64,000 bases of DNA from Isoetes taiwanensis (lineage: Eukaryota; Streptophyta; Lycopodiopsida; Isoetales; Isoetaceae): positions 1,958,852-2,022,851 of the forward strand of contig JAJEKV010000015.1 of the NCBI GenBank assembly GCA_021234155.1, given 5' to 3'. A program made the translations under genes and the position numbers. The notes beneath the pieces were generated by a model that was given only the letters and a program-made list of their open reading frames with translations, did not search any database and was not told where the DNA came from. Shown here piece by piece: positions 1 to 11,389 of this stretch (its first letter is position 1; the number at the start of each line of letters is the position of its first letter).

Positions 1-68
1 AAAGCATCACCCGGTGGTGGAAAAACATGATGAGAACTTGTACAATAAACAAAGAAGGGGGGGGTGGG

Positions 69-604
69 TTCAAAGAGAATAAGGTACCGGGCTGAGAGAA
101 GAGGAAGCCGATGAGACGCGTGGATGCGTAAACGGCGCTGAAATAGCTTAACTCCCAATCCAAAACGGCATGCGCCGCCAAGAGATGCATGCATGACATG
201 CATGCTCGTCCCATTCTAGAATGGCGATCCGATGTCTCGGATCGATGCGATTCTAGAATGGGACGCAAGAAACCAACAAAGCCCACTACCGGAGAACTTC
301 CTTACAAACTAGGATCAAGGACGAGGTCACGGGGCCGAGGCCAAAGGCCGATAAAGGATAGCAAGAAAGATACGCCAAATTGGCTAAACCAGCGGGAAGA
401 AGCCCCTCCCGCGCGGGAAACAATTCAAAGAGAATAAAGATGCTGGAGAGAGAGGAGGAAGATGATGAGGCGGATGGATAAACGCTTAGCGCTGAAATAG
501 CGAACTCCCAATCCAAAACGGGCATGCGCCGCCCGCATGCATGCATGACATGCATGCTCGTCCCATTCTAGAATGGCGATCCGATGTCTCGGATCGATGC
601 GATT
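69..604. repeat. Direct duplication (about 182 bp) with palindromic core
   Basis: Bases 69-252 and 424-604 are two near-identical copies of one segment, separated by about 170 bp of unrelated sequence. Each carries the perfect palindrome GCATGCATG-A-CATGCATGC (187-205 in copy 1) and a short hairpin GATCCGA-TGTC-TCGGATC (226-243 in copy 1). Both copies end at the same place, just after GATGCGATT. No coding sequence is convincing here; a short open frame at 189-437 runs across the repeat and looks like chance. Confidence 0.8.
207..265. repeat. Foldback element with 16-bp perfect arms
   Basis: CGTCCCATTCTAGAAT at 207-222 is the exact reverse complement of the sequence at 250-265. The arms enclose a second perfect hairpin (226-243), so the unit can form a nested cruciform of about 59 bp. 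In the second copy of the surrounding repeat (561-604) the left arm and loop are kept but the right arm is absent. Confidence 0.75.
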
Positions 605-1020
605 ACATTTAAGTTTTCAATGGTCTTGCTTAATTATTCTCCTCTCTTTTCTGCCTTTGAAGTTGCATTTTCTCTATCTCTTTATTGGGTTTTTTTTTTT
701 AGCACACCAGCCCTACCGGGCCTACGGCCTTTCTTGAAATTCTAGCCTATCCACGTGGCGTGTCCACATCAGTATTTATTTATTTATTTATTTATTTTTT
801 TTTTTGGGGGGGGGAAGATGGGCTTGGAGTTCAAGATATTCTCTACAATGTTTTAGAAATGTGTTATCTTTCTGGTCCAGTTGGATTTACATGATCTTTT
901 ATTATTTTTCCTTATTATTCTGTTTCTTCTAGGTTTTGTCTTGTCTTTTTGTAGCTTCAAGTTCATTTCGTGTAGCATGGTTAGGTTTTATCCATAAGTA
1001 CATTGACGCTTTTGTCATTT
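605..1020. other. Low-complexity T-rich spacer
   Basis: This stretch holds a (TTTA)n run followed by poly-T and a G run near 770-815. I see no gene, repeat terminus or regulatory signal that I can support. Confidence 0.5.
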
Positions 1021-1620
1021 TCTCAATTTGGCAGTCTTTTTGGTTTGACATTGAATGGCAAACATTGGGTTATTGACATTTGCTTATACCCCAATAATCT
1101 TCTTATAGTTGTCAAGTTATTCTTGCTACCATATTGTTCTTCAATGATTGTACTTACTCTATTATAGTAGATTAATAATAAAAATAATCTGAAGATACTG
1201 AACTCAAATACATCCCTCATTTCTTTATCAAGGGAGGAAGGCTCATAAGCCATCAGTATCTTGGCTACAACAATAACACCATGAGCAGATGCCTTAGAAA
1301 ATGTGGAGTTTGCGATGCTCCTAGATTGACCACAATAGCCAACCAGTCCATAAATGAAATGCCTTGTGCCTAGCTAGGGCCCATGCATCTGAGTAGGATG
1401 CCAAAAGAACACGTTGGTTATCCAGTCTACTGTTAAATAAGTTATGTTGCTAGGGCCATATTTTGGACTTCTGGAGAAAGAGGCAATGCTCAAGTATTTC
1501 AATATCTAAAAGGCAAAGCAGGCATATTGCAGATATATTGCAAGCCATTTAAACAAAAACACTTATGTATAACTTGCCACTAAAGTACAGAAACTTAGGA
1601 GTTGATGTTATCTCGAAGAA
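1021..1620 (-). mobile_element. Old non-LTR (LINE) 3' relic
   Basis: The minus strand matches, segment by segment, the better preserved LINE at 33.9-34.4 kb. Shared phrases on the plus strand include 'caagggaggaa.gctca' and 'ggatgccaa.agaa', and the order is the same. It corresponds to the zinc-binding region after the reverse transcriptase. It is too decayed to translate, and its boundaries are approximate. Confidence 0.55.
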
Positions 1621-2270
1621 AATTTCTAATAATAATTTTGCCTTATCGACCTATTGGCATCCGTTTCTAAGAGATATGGTATCTTACTAATGATATGTTT
1701 TGATAAAGCCACGTAAACCTTTAGTCTAATGTCCATTGATGTCTTTAGATTTATGTAGAGATTGCAACAGTTATTATGCTTTTCTTTTTCTTTTTCTTTT
1801 TTTCTTTTTTTTCTGCCTCCATTTATTATAAATTGTTCTTTTTGCTTGTTTTTTATTTAAAAAGTTGTATATTACAATGAAATATTGTCTATTTCATATT
1901 GAATCATATAACAGGGTTGGGTTACTAGATTGAAGCGATTTTATTCTGTGATCTAAATCTATATTCCTCATATTTTGTTTATTGCTTTGGCAGTCTACCA
2001 ATCTACCACTGTCCTTTGGTAGTTGGCATGCTTATTGATGTAGGGTCATTGTGTGGTGGTGTATGCATCTCACATGATGTGACAATGCTTTATTATCATT
2101 TAATTACGTTTGATAATATGTTGTGTGTACATAAAATATTAAGTTGCCATATTTCTTAACTTGAATTATTTTATAACTATGGTATTTAATGTATCATTAT
2201 TTATTATCAATTTATGACCAATAGATCCATATCGAGTGGGTAAACCATTCAATCGGAATGTGAGAAATAA
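1621..2270. other. AT-rich spacer upstream of the secreted-peptide gene
   Basis: AT-rich sequence with CT-rich runs around 1780-1815. No coding potential or repeat ends were recognised. The last hundred bases are the likely promoter region of the gene at 2359. Confidence 0.4.
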
Positions 2271-2304
2271 AAACGTATTCAACAACCACAATTAATACTT
2301 GCAC

Positions 2305-2311
2305 TATTTAA
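2305..2311 (+). promoter_or_regulatory. Possible TATA box of the eight-cysteine peptide gene
   Basis: TATTTAA lies 48 bp upstream of the ATG at 2359, a spacing that would give a very short 5' UTR. A second AT-rich candidate (CTAAATAGAG) lies at about 2319. The call rests on motif and position only. Confidence 0.35.
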
Positions 2312-2358
2312 TCTCGACCTAAATAGAGGAACACGCAAAGATATCACAACGATCCGCA

Positions 2359-2625
2359 ATGGGTATCAAGACAAGTATTTGCTTTGCTATTCTTTTGTTT
2401 CTAGGATTATATCTTCAAGTTTCTAATGCCCAATGTAGTGGCCTTATAAATGCTTGCCAATATGATGTGCTACACAAAACCACCCCCTCGAGTGGTTGTT
2501 GTAAGGTTGCCAAAAGCCTCGGAGTTACTCAGTTGTGTAGCTGCCTCCAGCCATATAGAGAATATTTTGGTCAATATAGAACATTTGCGAGTGGATGTGG
2601 CTTTTCTCCCTCAACTTGTGGTTGA
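2359..2625 (+). CDS. Secreted eight-cysteine lipid-transfer-like peptide
   Basis: The gene encodes 88 residues without an intron. The first about 24 residues form a signal peptide: a basic start MGIKTS, a hydrophobic core, and a likely cleavage after SNA. The mature part holds eight cysteines spaced C-X6-C-X13-CC-X11-CXC-X17-C-X6-C. This is the eight-cysteine motif of the plant lipid-transfer/2S-albumin/hybrid proline-rich superfamily, with a shortened gap before the seventh cysteine. Family members fold into a disulfide-bonded four-helix cup that binds lipids in the cell wall. The spacing fits no standard nsLTP type exactly, so the ligand is unknown. The start is chosen because it gives the signal peptide. 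The ORF is intact and shows no decay, unlike its surroundings. Confidence 0.75.
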   Translation: MGIKTSICFAILLFLGLYLQVSNAQCSGLINACQYDVLHKTTPSSGCCKVAKSLGVTQLCSCLQPYREYFGQYRTFASGCGFSPSTCG

Positions 2626-3576
2626 GTTTATGATTGAAAATATTGGCGTATCTAGTAAAAGTATGACCCATGTGCCATACTATTATGTATTAATAAGCAT
2701 CCATTGTTGATATCAATTAATATATACAAGAAATTTATCGCGGCGGCCGAACATTTCTCTAGTTGTAAACCTCCTTAGCAATGAATTTGTATCAGTCTAG
2801 AATGATATTGAAGGGGTTCTTGAACATGCAATATCTCAACTTGCAACTCTCGATATACAGGATGCCTTGACGACTATTTATAACTATGCTTAGTTGAACA
2901 AAACCAACAAAATTTGAATCTTGATATTCAGATAATACAACTATTTTATCTCATCTCCTACATAGTTTGAAGCAATTATATGGTATATTGTGTATTTCAA
3001 ATTGTTGCACATATGAAAGCCTTCCCCATATCTATCATCATGGAATAGAATTTTTGTTTGTCGTGCTCTTGTATTGATCTCACAACCATATGAACCATAT
3101 GAGGTGGCCCGAAGTTGACTGCCTTTGCTAACTTTTGTAGAGAAATTCCATGGCAAGCTAAATGACATGTTATCTTCAGATATTTTAATAGGTGGGAAGA
3201 CGTTATGTTCCTAATAACAATTGAATTGTATTGAAGTACACGGTGAATTGACAAATATGGCATAATTATTTACATAGTACATAAATTTCTCTACAAACCA
3301 TAATACAGTGTCGCACTAAAAACTTGTAGATTTAAATTAGATTCACTTTCCACTCCATCATAATAACTACATGAAAATCTTGTATTTGTAAATTTAATAG
3401 TTGAATAACAAAGAATTTTCAATCAACCCAGTCCATATTTACATTTGAAACGTCTATGTTTACATTTGAAATGTCCATCTTGCTTATACTTAACATATTA
3501 ATATATGACTGTGAGCATCCAATCAAGATTGTTCCCTACCTAAAAGAAAAAAAAAAATTAAGATTGTGCACCCAAG
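2626..3576. other. 3' flank of the peptide gene, no gene seen
   Basis: AT-rich DNA. The first 100-200 bases are likely 3' UTR. Short open frames on the minus strand (2941-3263) have no recognisable motif or splice context. Nothing else can be supported. Confidence 0.4.
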
Positions 3577-4496
3577 TTAATTGCAGTTCCTGGTAATCCT
3601 TGATCCTATTGGTGTTACTCTAGCATCAACTGCATACATCTGTGGACCTGGACTCCCATTTCTTATCGCATTGAGCATCTTCAGTCCAACAATCTCTTTT
3701 CCTGCACCACCAAAGATCCATTGCATCCTATGGTTATTGATGAATGGACGAGTCTGCAATGACGTGTTCAAGGTTAAAAGCTACAATTCCAAGATAATAT
3801 TCCAAGTAAATAGAAATAAGGATTAGACTTTTAAGATATAGAAAATATTCCAAGTAAACAAAAATAAGGATTAGACTTTTGTGATATGATTGAATATACA
3901 ATATGTCACATGTCACATGTGACAGCCATCTACATCTATTTGTGACAAAGCCGGCAAAAATATGCTCACTAGCAATGGGAAAGTCATTGTGGCATGTCAC
4001 CAAGGTATATGAACATTATTTTCTAGGTTGAGGCATATATATACCAGAACCATTCTTATAGCATTCAAATAACTTCCTCTAATCCAATGTTCTACTAGAA
4101 CTAATAAGTCAACTTACCTTCTCCAATGGACACGTGCTTCCAAATTAAATGCATGTCCACTTTGAGCAACTGCCGATAAAGAATGCAATGCTGAAACATA
4201 GATATGTAGTGGATTAAAATATGGAACCAACATAATGGAAATATCATGTATCACAAATGTCTACCTTGCAATCTGTAAAGATGCCCATTCTTAACAAAAC
4301 ATGCAGTGCCCATTTCCCAAGTTATGTGGCAATGCAAATTCAAACACCTGCATAATAGAATAGAAACAAACAGAGTACTATCATCAGATCCTACCATTAT
4401 CGTAGGCCTTGAGGCATAAAAGAAGATGAGAGCATATACTTGAATTTTCACTTCTCCAGCACAGCGCAGTCCATCCAGAACTCTTCGACATGGCAT
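3577..4496 (-). pseudogene. Exon-like fragments of an unrecognised protein
   Basis: Four minus-strand pieces sit between plausible splice signals: about 4450-4496 (then GTATATGC), 4263-4350 (after TTATGCAG, ending before GTAGAC), 4118-4189 (after TTTCAG, ending before GTAAGT), and a piece ending near 3750 (after TTGCAG). The middle pieces join in phase to a peptide containing SLSAVAQSGHAFNLEAR, but the last piece reaches a stop soon after. I do not recognise the family. The segments may be a broken gene or chance ORFs; the splice-like phasing is the only support. Confidence 0.25.
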
Positions 4497-4937
4497 ATTT
4501 CTTATTGTCAGACTACTTAGTGCAAGCTATACACAAGAAAATGGAACTTGTTTGTTAGAAGCCATGTTCCTACTCAACGAGTGCAAATCCATGGGTTGTG
4601 GGTAAAGCACGATACAGTGCATGAAGAGAACAAGGGAAGTAAAAAAATGAAGATTGGTCATGCTAACTACTTGGTCTAAAAAAAAATTGGACTTGGAATT
4701 GCAATTTTGGTCATACGTTGCTAGCAAAGCAGAAAAAACTATGCATGAACATAGCAGATATGAAGCAGAAATTAGTCATGGCACAAAAAAGATGAAGATC
4801 GGCCATGCTTCACGGAGAAAAGAAGGGCAAGTTTTTTTTATACTTTAATTTCGATAAAACAGGATCTGAGATTGCAATTTCTCTCCATGGTTACAGTCAA
4901 AGCATGAACTGCCGCCAAAATATCCCAAGATTCATGA

Positions 4938-5288
4938 AGGGAGGGAAGCCCTACAACCAGCCCCCAACCGCGCCCGATAGAGCCAAAGAGGGTCCCTCAC
5001 GGGCCCAATTCGGGGCACGCATTCCGGGAGATCCGACACTTTGAGTAGTGCACTAATCTTTTGATCCGGAAGGTTCCTTTCGAGCGATTGCTTCGAGAGA
5101 TAATGTAGGACTTCAAGACGGATTATCGGATCACACCCCTTACGATCCGGGCATTACAGGAGGCAGCAGAAGCGGAGTTGGTGCAACTTTTTGAAGAAGG
5201 CAACCTATGCGCTATCCACGCAAAAAGGGTCGCGGTGATGCCCAATGACTTGCACCTAGCATAGAGAATCAGAAAGGATAAAATTTAG
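4938..5288 (+). pseudogene. Histone H3-like pseudogene, CENH3-like features
   Basis: One reading frame from 4938 to the stop at 5286 aligns across the histone H3 fold. FREIRHFE (helix N) is followed by TNLLIRKVPFERLLREI (helix 1), [22 protein letters not shown] (helix 2), then NLCAIHAKR and a VMPNDLHLA helix 3. Three in-frame TAG codons break it, at 5046-5048, within the helix 1-loop region, and in helix 3. Each sits where H3 has Lys, Gln or Arg, so each could arise by one or two substitutions. RHF and TNLLI are typical of centromeric H3 (CENH3), whereas the rest is closer to canonical H3, and loop 1 has canonical length. There is no intron. A-rich tracts at 5349-5375 could be a remnant poly(A) tail, which points to a retrocopy. 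The N-terminal tail is short and unlike canonical H3. Confidence 0.75.
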
Positions 5289-5790
5289 GAAGTTTTTGTA
5301 TGAAATTTTGAACTTGTATGTACATATTCCTTGAATTAATGATAGATTAAAAAAAAATTACTTAAAAAAAAAAGTAAAAATTTGAGTCAAAATGAGTGAC
5401 TCCAGTCACTTCGTGCCAAATGCATTTTCGAGAGTCTCGAAAAGGCCATTGATGCGGACTAACAGGATTTTGTCAGAAAATTACTTGAAATGAATATTAT
5501 TTTAGTAAGTAAAGTGCTAGATAGACTAATTTTGATCAAATAATACACTTAATAATATTAGTCAAATTGACCACTTTTTGGCCAAAAGGAGCCAATTTCC
5601 AATCATTCCATGCAATCGGAAAGGCCATCTGCACGAAGTAACCGAATTTGCACCATTTGACCTAAATTTTACACAAAAACCACTCCAACAAACCATTCCA
5701 ACATGTCGCTTACTTTGTTTTAGCTAGATTAGCACTTCAAATCGGTTCAAACCTTTTACAACCTTTCCAAACCATTTTCTACCCCAGTCT
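5289..5790. other. AT-rich link between the H3 relic and a decayed ORF
   Basis: Contains A-rich tracts at 5349-5375, then sequence with repeated phrases on a 'gtcgaaaaggcc' theme (5430 and 5615). No gene seen. Confidence 0.4.
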
Positions 5791-5797
5791 CTGCTCA

Positions 5798-6830
5798 ATG
5801 GCCCCTACCAACTTCATCGAGTGGTACAACAGCACCAACCATATCAATGAGGTGCCGATCAAAGAGGCCTTCCAGGTGTTCGACCACCTCTTTGACCTTC
5901 ACGTAATATTAACAAGGACACCCTTCTACACCGACATCATATGCTAGTATGATCAACAGGTCTTACCATGGGAAATTAAACTTCCATCAAGGGGGGGAAG
6001 ATAGGTTTCTTTACAGGCGCTCATTCAGGTGTTGGGCAAGATCTTAAGAAGCAAGAAACAAATTTGGGACAAGACAACAAACATGCCAACTTACACGAAC
6101 TGTAAGGTTCAAAGACATGTATAGGTATATCTCATCTCAGGCGGACCTCACCATATTCATGCACTTCAAAGCCATGAACAAAGTGGGGGAACCTTCCATA
6201 CAACCATTCGATCTAGCACCCTTAGACACAACAGTGAATTGCCGCTTCATCCAAGAAAACGATTCCACCGAATACGTCCATTACGGTGCTTCTCCGGAGC
6301 ACCTCAGTTTGAAGGAGACTATGAAGAAGTGGAGGAGCAAGATGAGGAAGAGGAGAGTAGTCTAACGAAAAGAATGAGAAGGCAATTTGAGAGGCATGAT
6401 GAAGAATTGAGAAGAGCCATAGAACCACTGATAGGTATAACCGCTTTGTCTCCAGTAGTTATTGAACTCCAGCTACTATATTGCTTGGAGGAAGGGCTAA
6501 GAATTGATGAGCTCTTAGGCCTGATCACTGAAGGACATCAACGAGAGTTCATCGACTACTCATATTAGGAAATTCCCCCGGAAGTAGCAGAACGACACTC
6601 CTATGCGGGAGACACGATGTCAGATATAATAGCATATGAGTACATAAGGCAGGTCTACCAGCAGCACAAACCAATCATATAAGAGGAGGAGTTCCAGGCA
6701 ATCCAAAACATCCTATACAAGCCGGGCAAAGGACCAAGCATGAGCCGCCCTCTCCGATCAAGCAGCGTAAGAGAGAGGACTCATCTCAACCTGGAGAACA
6801 TAGCACATAAGGTCTTTCAATTTAACAACA
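5798..6830 (+). pseudogene. Decayed retroelement-like ORF, acidic/charged
   Basis: A frame starting at ATG 5798 (MAPTNFIEWYNSTN) breaks at about 5945. A later open stretch, about 6239-6568, encodes an acidic then charged helical segment (EEVEEQDEEEESS followed by MRRQFERHDEELRRAIEPL), and after a stop it continues in frame to about 6680. The composition resembles plant retrotransposon gag or spacer ORFs, but no zinc knuckle or protease motif is visible. Its position right after an H3-like pseudogene parallels the arrangement at 54.8-56.3 kb. The retroelement origin is inference. Confidence 0.35.
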
Positions 6831-7720
6831 AATAGAAGCAAGAATACACTGGAATGGCAAACCCTCATGTGCTGCTTCATGTGATCCTTCTTCAAATCTA
6901 CATGAGCGCAATAGAAGATGAGATTGTTTATGATGAATCTAAACACTCTTGAGAGTTGTACCTATACATCTGAGTCTTCAAACATAGTGGTAGAAAAATA
7001 AATATACTCTACCATTAATATCTGATGCTACTACACCCTTGTTTCTAAATGTCAACTGCAAACAGATTAGTAATGATGATATCTCAACTGATATAAGCCG
7101 AAAACATGTTGCACAAATAGTGGCAGGCATATAGTGACATGGAGAATGGCAGTCTAAATTCTTTACAGATTTGGGCTGAAGCTATGGGCTACCAATAATG
7201 TCAAAATATAGAAGCAAGAAATAGATTTCAAACAGAGACAAACTAAATTCTCCACATATTTGGGCTGAAGCTATAGGCTAAAAACAAAATGGTAGAGATC
7301 TTATGATGGAAAAGGAAACAAATGGATAAGACTCCTTGCCGGCCTCTTGTCTGCCTTGCACTGGCATGCATCCACCATGTAAAACTAAGGCCTAAAACCA
7401 CTAAGTCAAATTCAGATTATGGGAAACTCTATGCTGGACATAACATATCTGGAAGTCGTTACTTATCTTGTTTCCTTTGAGCAATGGGGCAGCCAATCAT
7501 CTAGATACTGACCACGAAAGCTCTGCAAGACATGCAATCACGATCCCTAAACTTATATCTGTAAAGAGCAATAGAGCAAATAATGTAACAAACCTCTTAT
7601 TTAAGCGTGATACAGACTAAAATCTAGGATCTGGAAGGCTGAATACCTGCACACCACTAACAATCTTCCATTAGCCGTCTGCATGTCGATCAAACCACCT
7701 GGCTGGAATAGCTTGAAAAT
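6831..7720. other. Intergenic DNA without recognised features
   Basis: No coding frame, tRNA-like box or terminal repeat stood out. The phrase 'aaattc-t-cac/gatttgggctgaagctat.ggcta' occurs twice (about 7155-7190 and 7247-7280), a weak local duplication. Confidence 0.4.
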
Positions 7721-7733
7721 GAAAAACTTGATC

Positions 7734-9116
7734 GATGGGATGGCGGGACGGCACCGTTTGGCCGCCTAGGGCTTTGCCCTGGGCCGGCCGTTCATGTTCT
7801 TACGCCTAAGGCTGCTCATCGGCATCTATGAAAGGCTGCAATCCGGTTTGTTTCTGCAGATTTTCTGGATGGAGAAGGGACTGGCTTAGGGCAAGGAATT
7901 TTATTTGTGGCCAGGCGAAGGGACTTCTTCTGCTTTGATTCACAGGCAAGGATCCATGGCTTTCACCCAGGTGATCTAATTTAAATCTTTCAAAATATAA
8001 TCTGGCAGAAAAGTTCTTTCTTTTTTCCCATTTCTTACTGGCAGAAGTACATAGAGCAGGTAGATGGAAGCAGCAGGGTTTGTTTCTTTCTGTAGCCCTG
8101 GCAGTGTGATTAGTCAGTTTTTGAAAATTATGGCAGAATGTTTTGGTGTCTTATTACAGTTGATAATTTAAGACTGGGCTCTGAGAGTAGTCTGGTGGGT
8201 TGGGCTTGTTCTAAGCCTAACTAGCTTTAAGATAACTGTTTGAGCCATAGTAACCTTCTGCTATTATCTAGATTGTTGATTGGTTAGGCTGCTTGGAGGC
8301 AGAGAATCAGATTCATAAAAGAAGGTGGCAGCTTCAGGAATAGTGTGGCAGCCTATTCCATTTACTATTGCTTTCTCTTTAATGTTCTACGTATATATGG
8401 GAATTTCCATGTGTCTTTGCAGATGTGGTCATGTAAATTGGATTAAAAATCTTGAAATTCAAGTTTCGGGAGACCTTGGATTTCACTTTCTGATGAAGGA
8501 TTGTGTAGACTGCTAGTTCTTGAATCTTCGCCCGTATGGAAGCATGATGACCTAGAGGTTTCTCCAACAATGCACCATCTTTTGGATCATCTTCTAGGGC
8601 TGGGCTTAGAGGTCTAGTTGGATTTTAATGGATTTAGAGCCATGGGGAGCTAGGAGCTTTGCTACCTCTACAATGGGAATGCGTTCTCTTCAGGCATAAG
8701 GTTTGGGCAATTACTTGGCTACATGTCCTTCTTTTCTATTCAGGTTTTGGTCCAATTTATCCTACTAGTCTGCAAAGGATACTGGGAATTATTACTTGCG
8801 CTTAATTCAAATCTGGCCAGTAAGGGTAACAGAAGCTGTTGCAGTTGAGCAAGTAAGTGGATTAGTGGTGGAAATTTATGGAGAAGGTCCTATAGTATTT
8901 GGTTCAGCAGAAGAAGGTTTTCCCTATAGTAAGTTGACCCAAAGAAGATGTTGAACAACCCCATGATGAGTACTCTACTTTTTTCATTTACTGTATATTC
9001 TGAGAACAGTTTCTTATCTTTTTCCCTGAATCTTCAAGGTTTTTTTTGTGCTGTAAAGTTATATCATATGAATACAAAAACTGCCGTTTCTTCAAAAAAA
9101 AAAAGAAAGAAAGAAA
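7734..9116 (+). mobile_element. 1.38-kb retroposed non-coding insert with target-site duplication
   Basis: The identical 13-mer GAAAAACTTGATC flanks this segment, at 7721-7733 and 9117-9129. The right end is an A-rich tail at 9094-9116 (A11 then GAAA repeats), directly before the second copy. These are the hallmarks of LINE-machinery retroposition on the plus strand. The insert starts GC-rich (about 7734-7830) and then becomes an ordinary transcript-like sequence. It has no long ORF and no recognisable RT. It could be a non-autonomous element, a 5'-truncated LINE 3' UTR, or a retrocopy of a non-coding RNA. Confidence 0.75.
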
Positions 9117-9140
9117 GAAAAACTTGATCCCTATTCCATA

Positions 9141-9182
9141 TCCGAGCAAGCGTGGCAGGCATACGAGCAAGCGTGGCAGGCA
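9141..9182. repeat. Two 21-bp tandem repeats
   Basis: The unit cgagcaagcgtggcaggcat plus one base is repeated twice head to tail, just downstream of the retroposed insert. Confidence 0.7.
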
Positions 9183-9603
9183 TGCCGAAGATGGAGGCAT
9201 CCATGAAAACTGAAGATCATAACCCATCGGGCCCAAAATGAAAATATTTTGAAATGCCCAATTTTTAGAAATTCGGAATTTTTTTCCGGAAGCCAAAACA
9301 TTAAAAACCTTAGAAAAATCAACCCAAAAAAAAAATCCAAAAAGTTTTCGGAACCCCGAAAAAACCAAATTTAAACAATAGGATACCATTGATTGTCACT
9401 ATATCTATGTGATTCTTACATACAAGGCACTAAAAGTATCATGATTCAACATCTATAGATTTACATGTCTAGTTTGATACTTCACAGGGAGTTTATAATA
9501 ATACCCCCTATAAGGAAAGCTCATCCTAGGATGCTATTATGCCCAATGCATTAGTTATCACTTTACATGGCAAATTTTCACACTGGCATAATACCCCAAA
9601 ATA

Positions 9604-9683
9604 CATAATGCATAATACGACCAAGGTACCAGGACTGTCACAACATAATGCATAATACGACCATCATACCAGGACTGTCACAA
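9604..9683. repeat. Two 40-bp tandem repeats
   Basis: A 40-bp unit beginning cataatgcataatacgacc and ending ggactgtcacaa is present twice in tandem with three differences. The surrounding 9190-9790 holds no gene that I can support. The motif 'ccatcatcgccca' at 9792 recurs in the tandem array at 12.74-13.0 kb. Confidence 0.75.
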
Positions 9684-9862
9684 CAACCTAATTACCTTCT
9701 TGAGATGAGCTATTAGCTCAAGGTTACCCCTATATACCTGCATCGAATCATGGCCGATTCAAATTTAAGCATAGGAAAAATCTAAGATGGTTCCATCATC
9801 GCCCATAGGGTGTAAAATCGCTAGTGGGGTACAACTTTTGGCGAAGCGTTTAAGCACTTTAA

Positions 9863-10860
9863 GTGCTGAAACTCGCGGACGTCGAAGCCCGTCACGCCCT
9901 TCTCCCTCCTTTTCCCCTGGGCGCGAAAACTCAGATCAGTGTTTCACTGTTGATGATGGAGGCATGGAGCGCGGATGATTTTCACACCATCAGAGGTCTG
10001 TGCAATTCGGGGGTGAAGCCCCACGAGGAAGAAGCTTGGTTGGAAAATAATGTCACGGATCGAGATTGGGATTCTGTTTGGACAAAGAAGTTGAACAAGG
10101 GAAAGATAAAATGGCACTGTGCAAAGGAGCATCTTCAAGAGAAGTTGGAAACACTCTGCCGAAAAATCTACAAGAATTGTCACAACAAAGAAGTAAGAAA
10201 GCAACTGGCCCTTGCTTTTGCGTTTGAAAATTGCACTAGATCAATACTTGCACCCGAGGAACACAAAGTAAACCTGGGCTGCATTTTTACGTGCAATGTC
10301 AAAGATACCACAACAATAGACAAGTAAAAAAGAGGCGGATGTTGTAGCACATGTTAGGAAAAGCTGAAATGAAGGCAAAGCCAAAGGTGGCAATTTGGAT
10401 CAAATGAGATCGGTGCATGTGATGAAAACATAAAACCTTAGAGAATGCAAGATGAGGAGATTGGAAAATCAGTTTACTTATCACAAAGAATGGAAGCGAT
10501 AGGGAAGTGAGCTGAAAGGCAATGAGAAGGCCTCTGAATTACAAAAATGATGTTGGAAGAGGCTGAAAACAGGTTTAAGACAGCCACAAATGATTTGGCT
10601 ACAAAACGGGGAAGAGTTCAAGCTTAATCCAACATGTGAGTTGGAGGCAGAAATTAAAGATTTGGAGCGGTGTCGGATGGAAACTTGGCACGGGAACAAG
10701 GTACAAAAAGCAATGAACCCTACATCCGTTAATGAGCAGGTCAAACGTAAACTCAAACTTGAGGAGGAGTTAAAAGTTCTCGAAGAAGAACAGAGACTTA
10801 CGCATTTCTACATAAACAATTTGTGGAAGCTGAAAATGGATACTCTCCGCAACATTTAGC
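9863..10860 (+). pseudogene. Fragmented ORF of unknown function with coiled-coil
   Basis: An open frame at 9863-10327 encodes 154 residues including SADDFHTIRGLCNSG and WDSVWTKKLNKGKIKWHC. A second open stretch, 10590-10856, encodes a charged heptad-like helix (VKRKLKLEEELKVLEEEQR). The interval between them contains stops in all frames. I recognise no family. The position immediately upstream of an FCP1/HAD-like relic suggests both may be pieces of one gene, because plant FCP1-like proteins often carry long charged N-terminal regions; this is inference. Confidence 0.35.
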
Positions 10861-11389
10861 ATCTCTACTATTATACGAGATAAGTTGCTAGTGGAAGATC
10901 CATTTTATACATGTTCGGCATGTGGTCCGGAATTCACTAAAGCTTCTGAGGTTAAGTTTAGCTTTGAATTGCCAACATGAGTATCATATAGCTTGTTGTT
11001 CATTGTTGAGAGGAGGACAATGTATTCATGGTTGCCACGGGACGGTGCCGAGGGTGTATTTGACGAGCTAGGTTTTGGCCATGTTGCGAGGTGCTTCAAA
11101 TAGTACACCAAAAAAGGATGTGTTAATCCGTCCCCGCAATTGAGGTCTCACCGATTCGGGGTTCAAAGAAGGACAATGGTGCCATTTGAAGATGCACAAC
11201 ACACGCAAAGTCACGGAGTACGATCAATTGTGACCGATTTGAATGCAACAGCCAGAACCACCACCACCAGTCCAAGAAGTTTGTCCAAGAAGCTATAGAA
11301 GAAGGCGTAAACACAAAGACCGATTGTAAAACAAGCACCGGTTGTGGAAAAACAACAGAACCGATTGTACACACTAAAGCACCTAAGGA

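Noticed and set aside
189-555. Overlapping open frames of 82-89 codons on both strands
   Set aside because: They cross a duplicated palindromic repeat, have no motif, and both strands are open at once as expected from GC-rich repeats.
4263-4350. Multicopper-oxidase HCHI motif (LHCHITWEMG)
   Set aside because: The residues after HCHI do not match laccase or ascorbate oxidase, no other copper-binding motif lies nearby, and the correct frame is uncertain.
6319-6528. Ser-rich minus-strand ORF
   Set aside because: Exact shadow of the acidic plus-strand frame; Ser-rich because it complements GAA/GAG codons.
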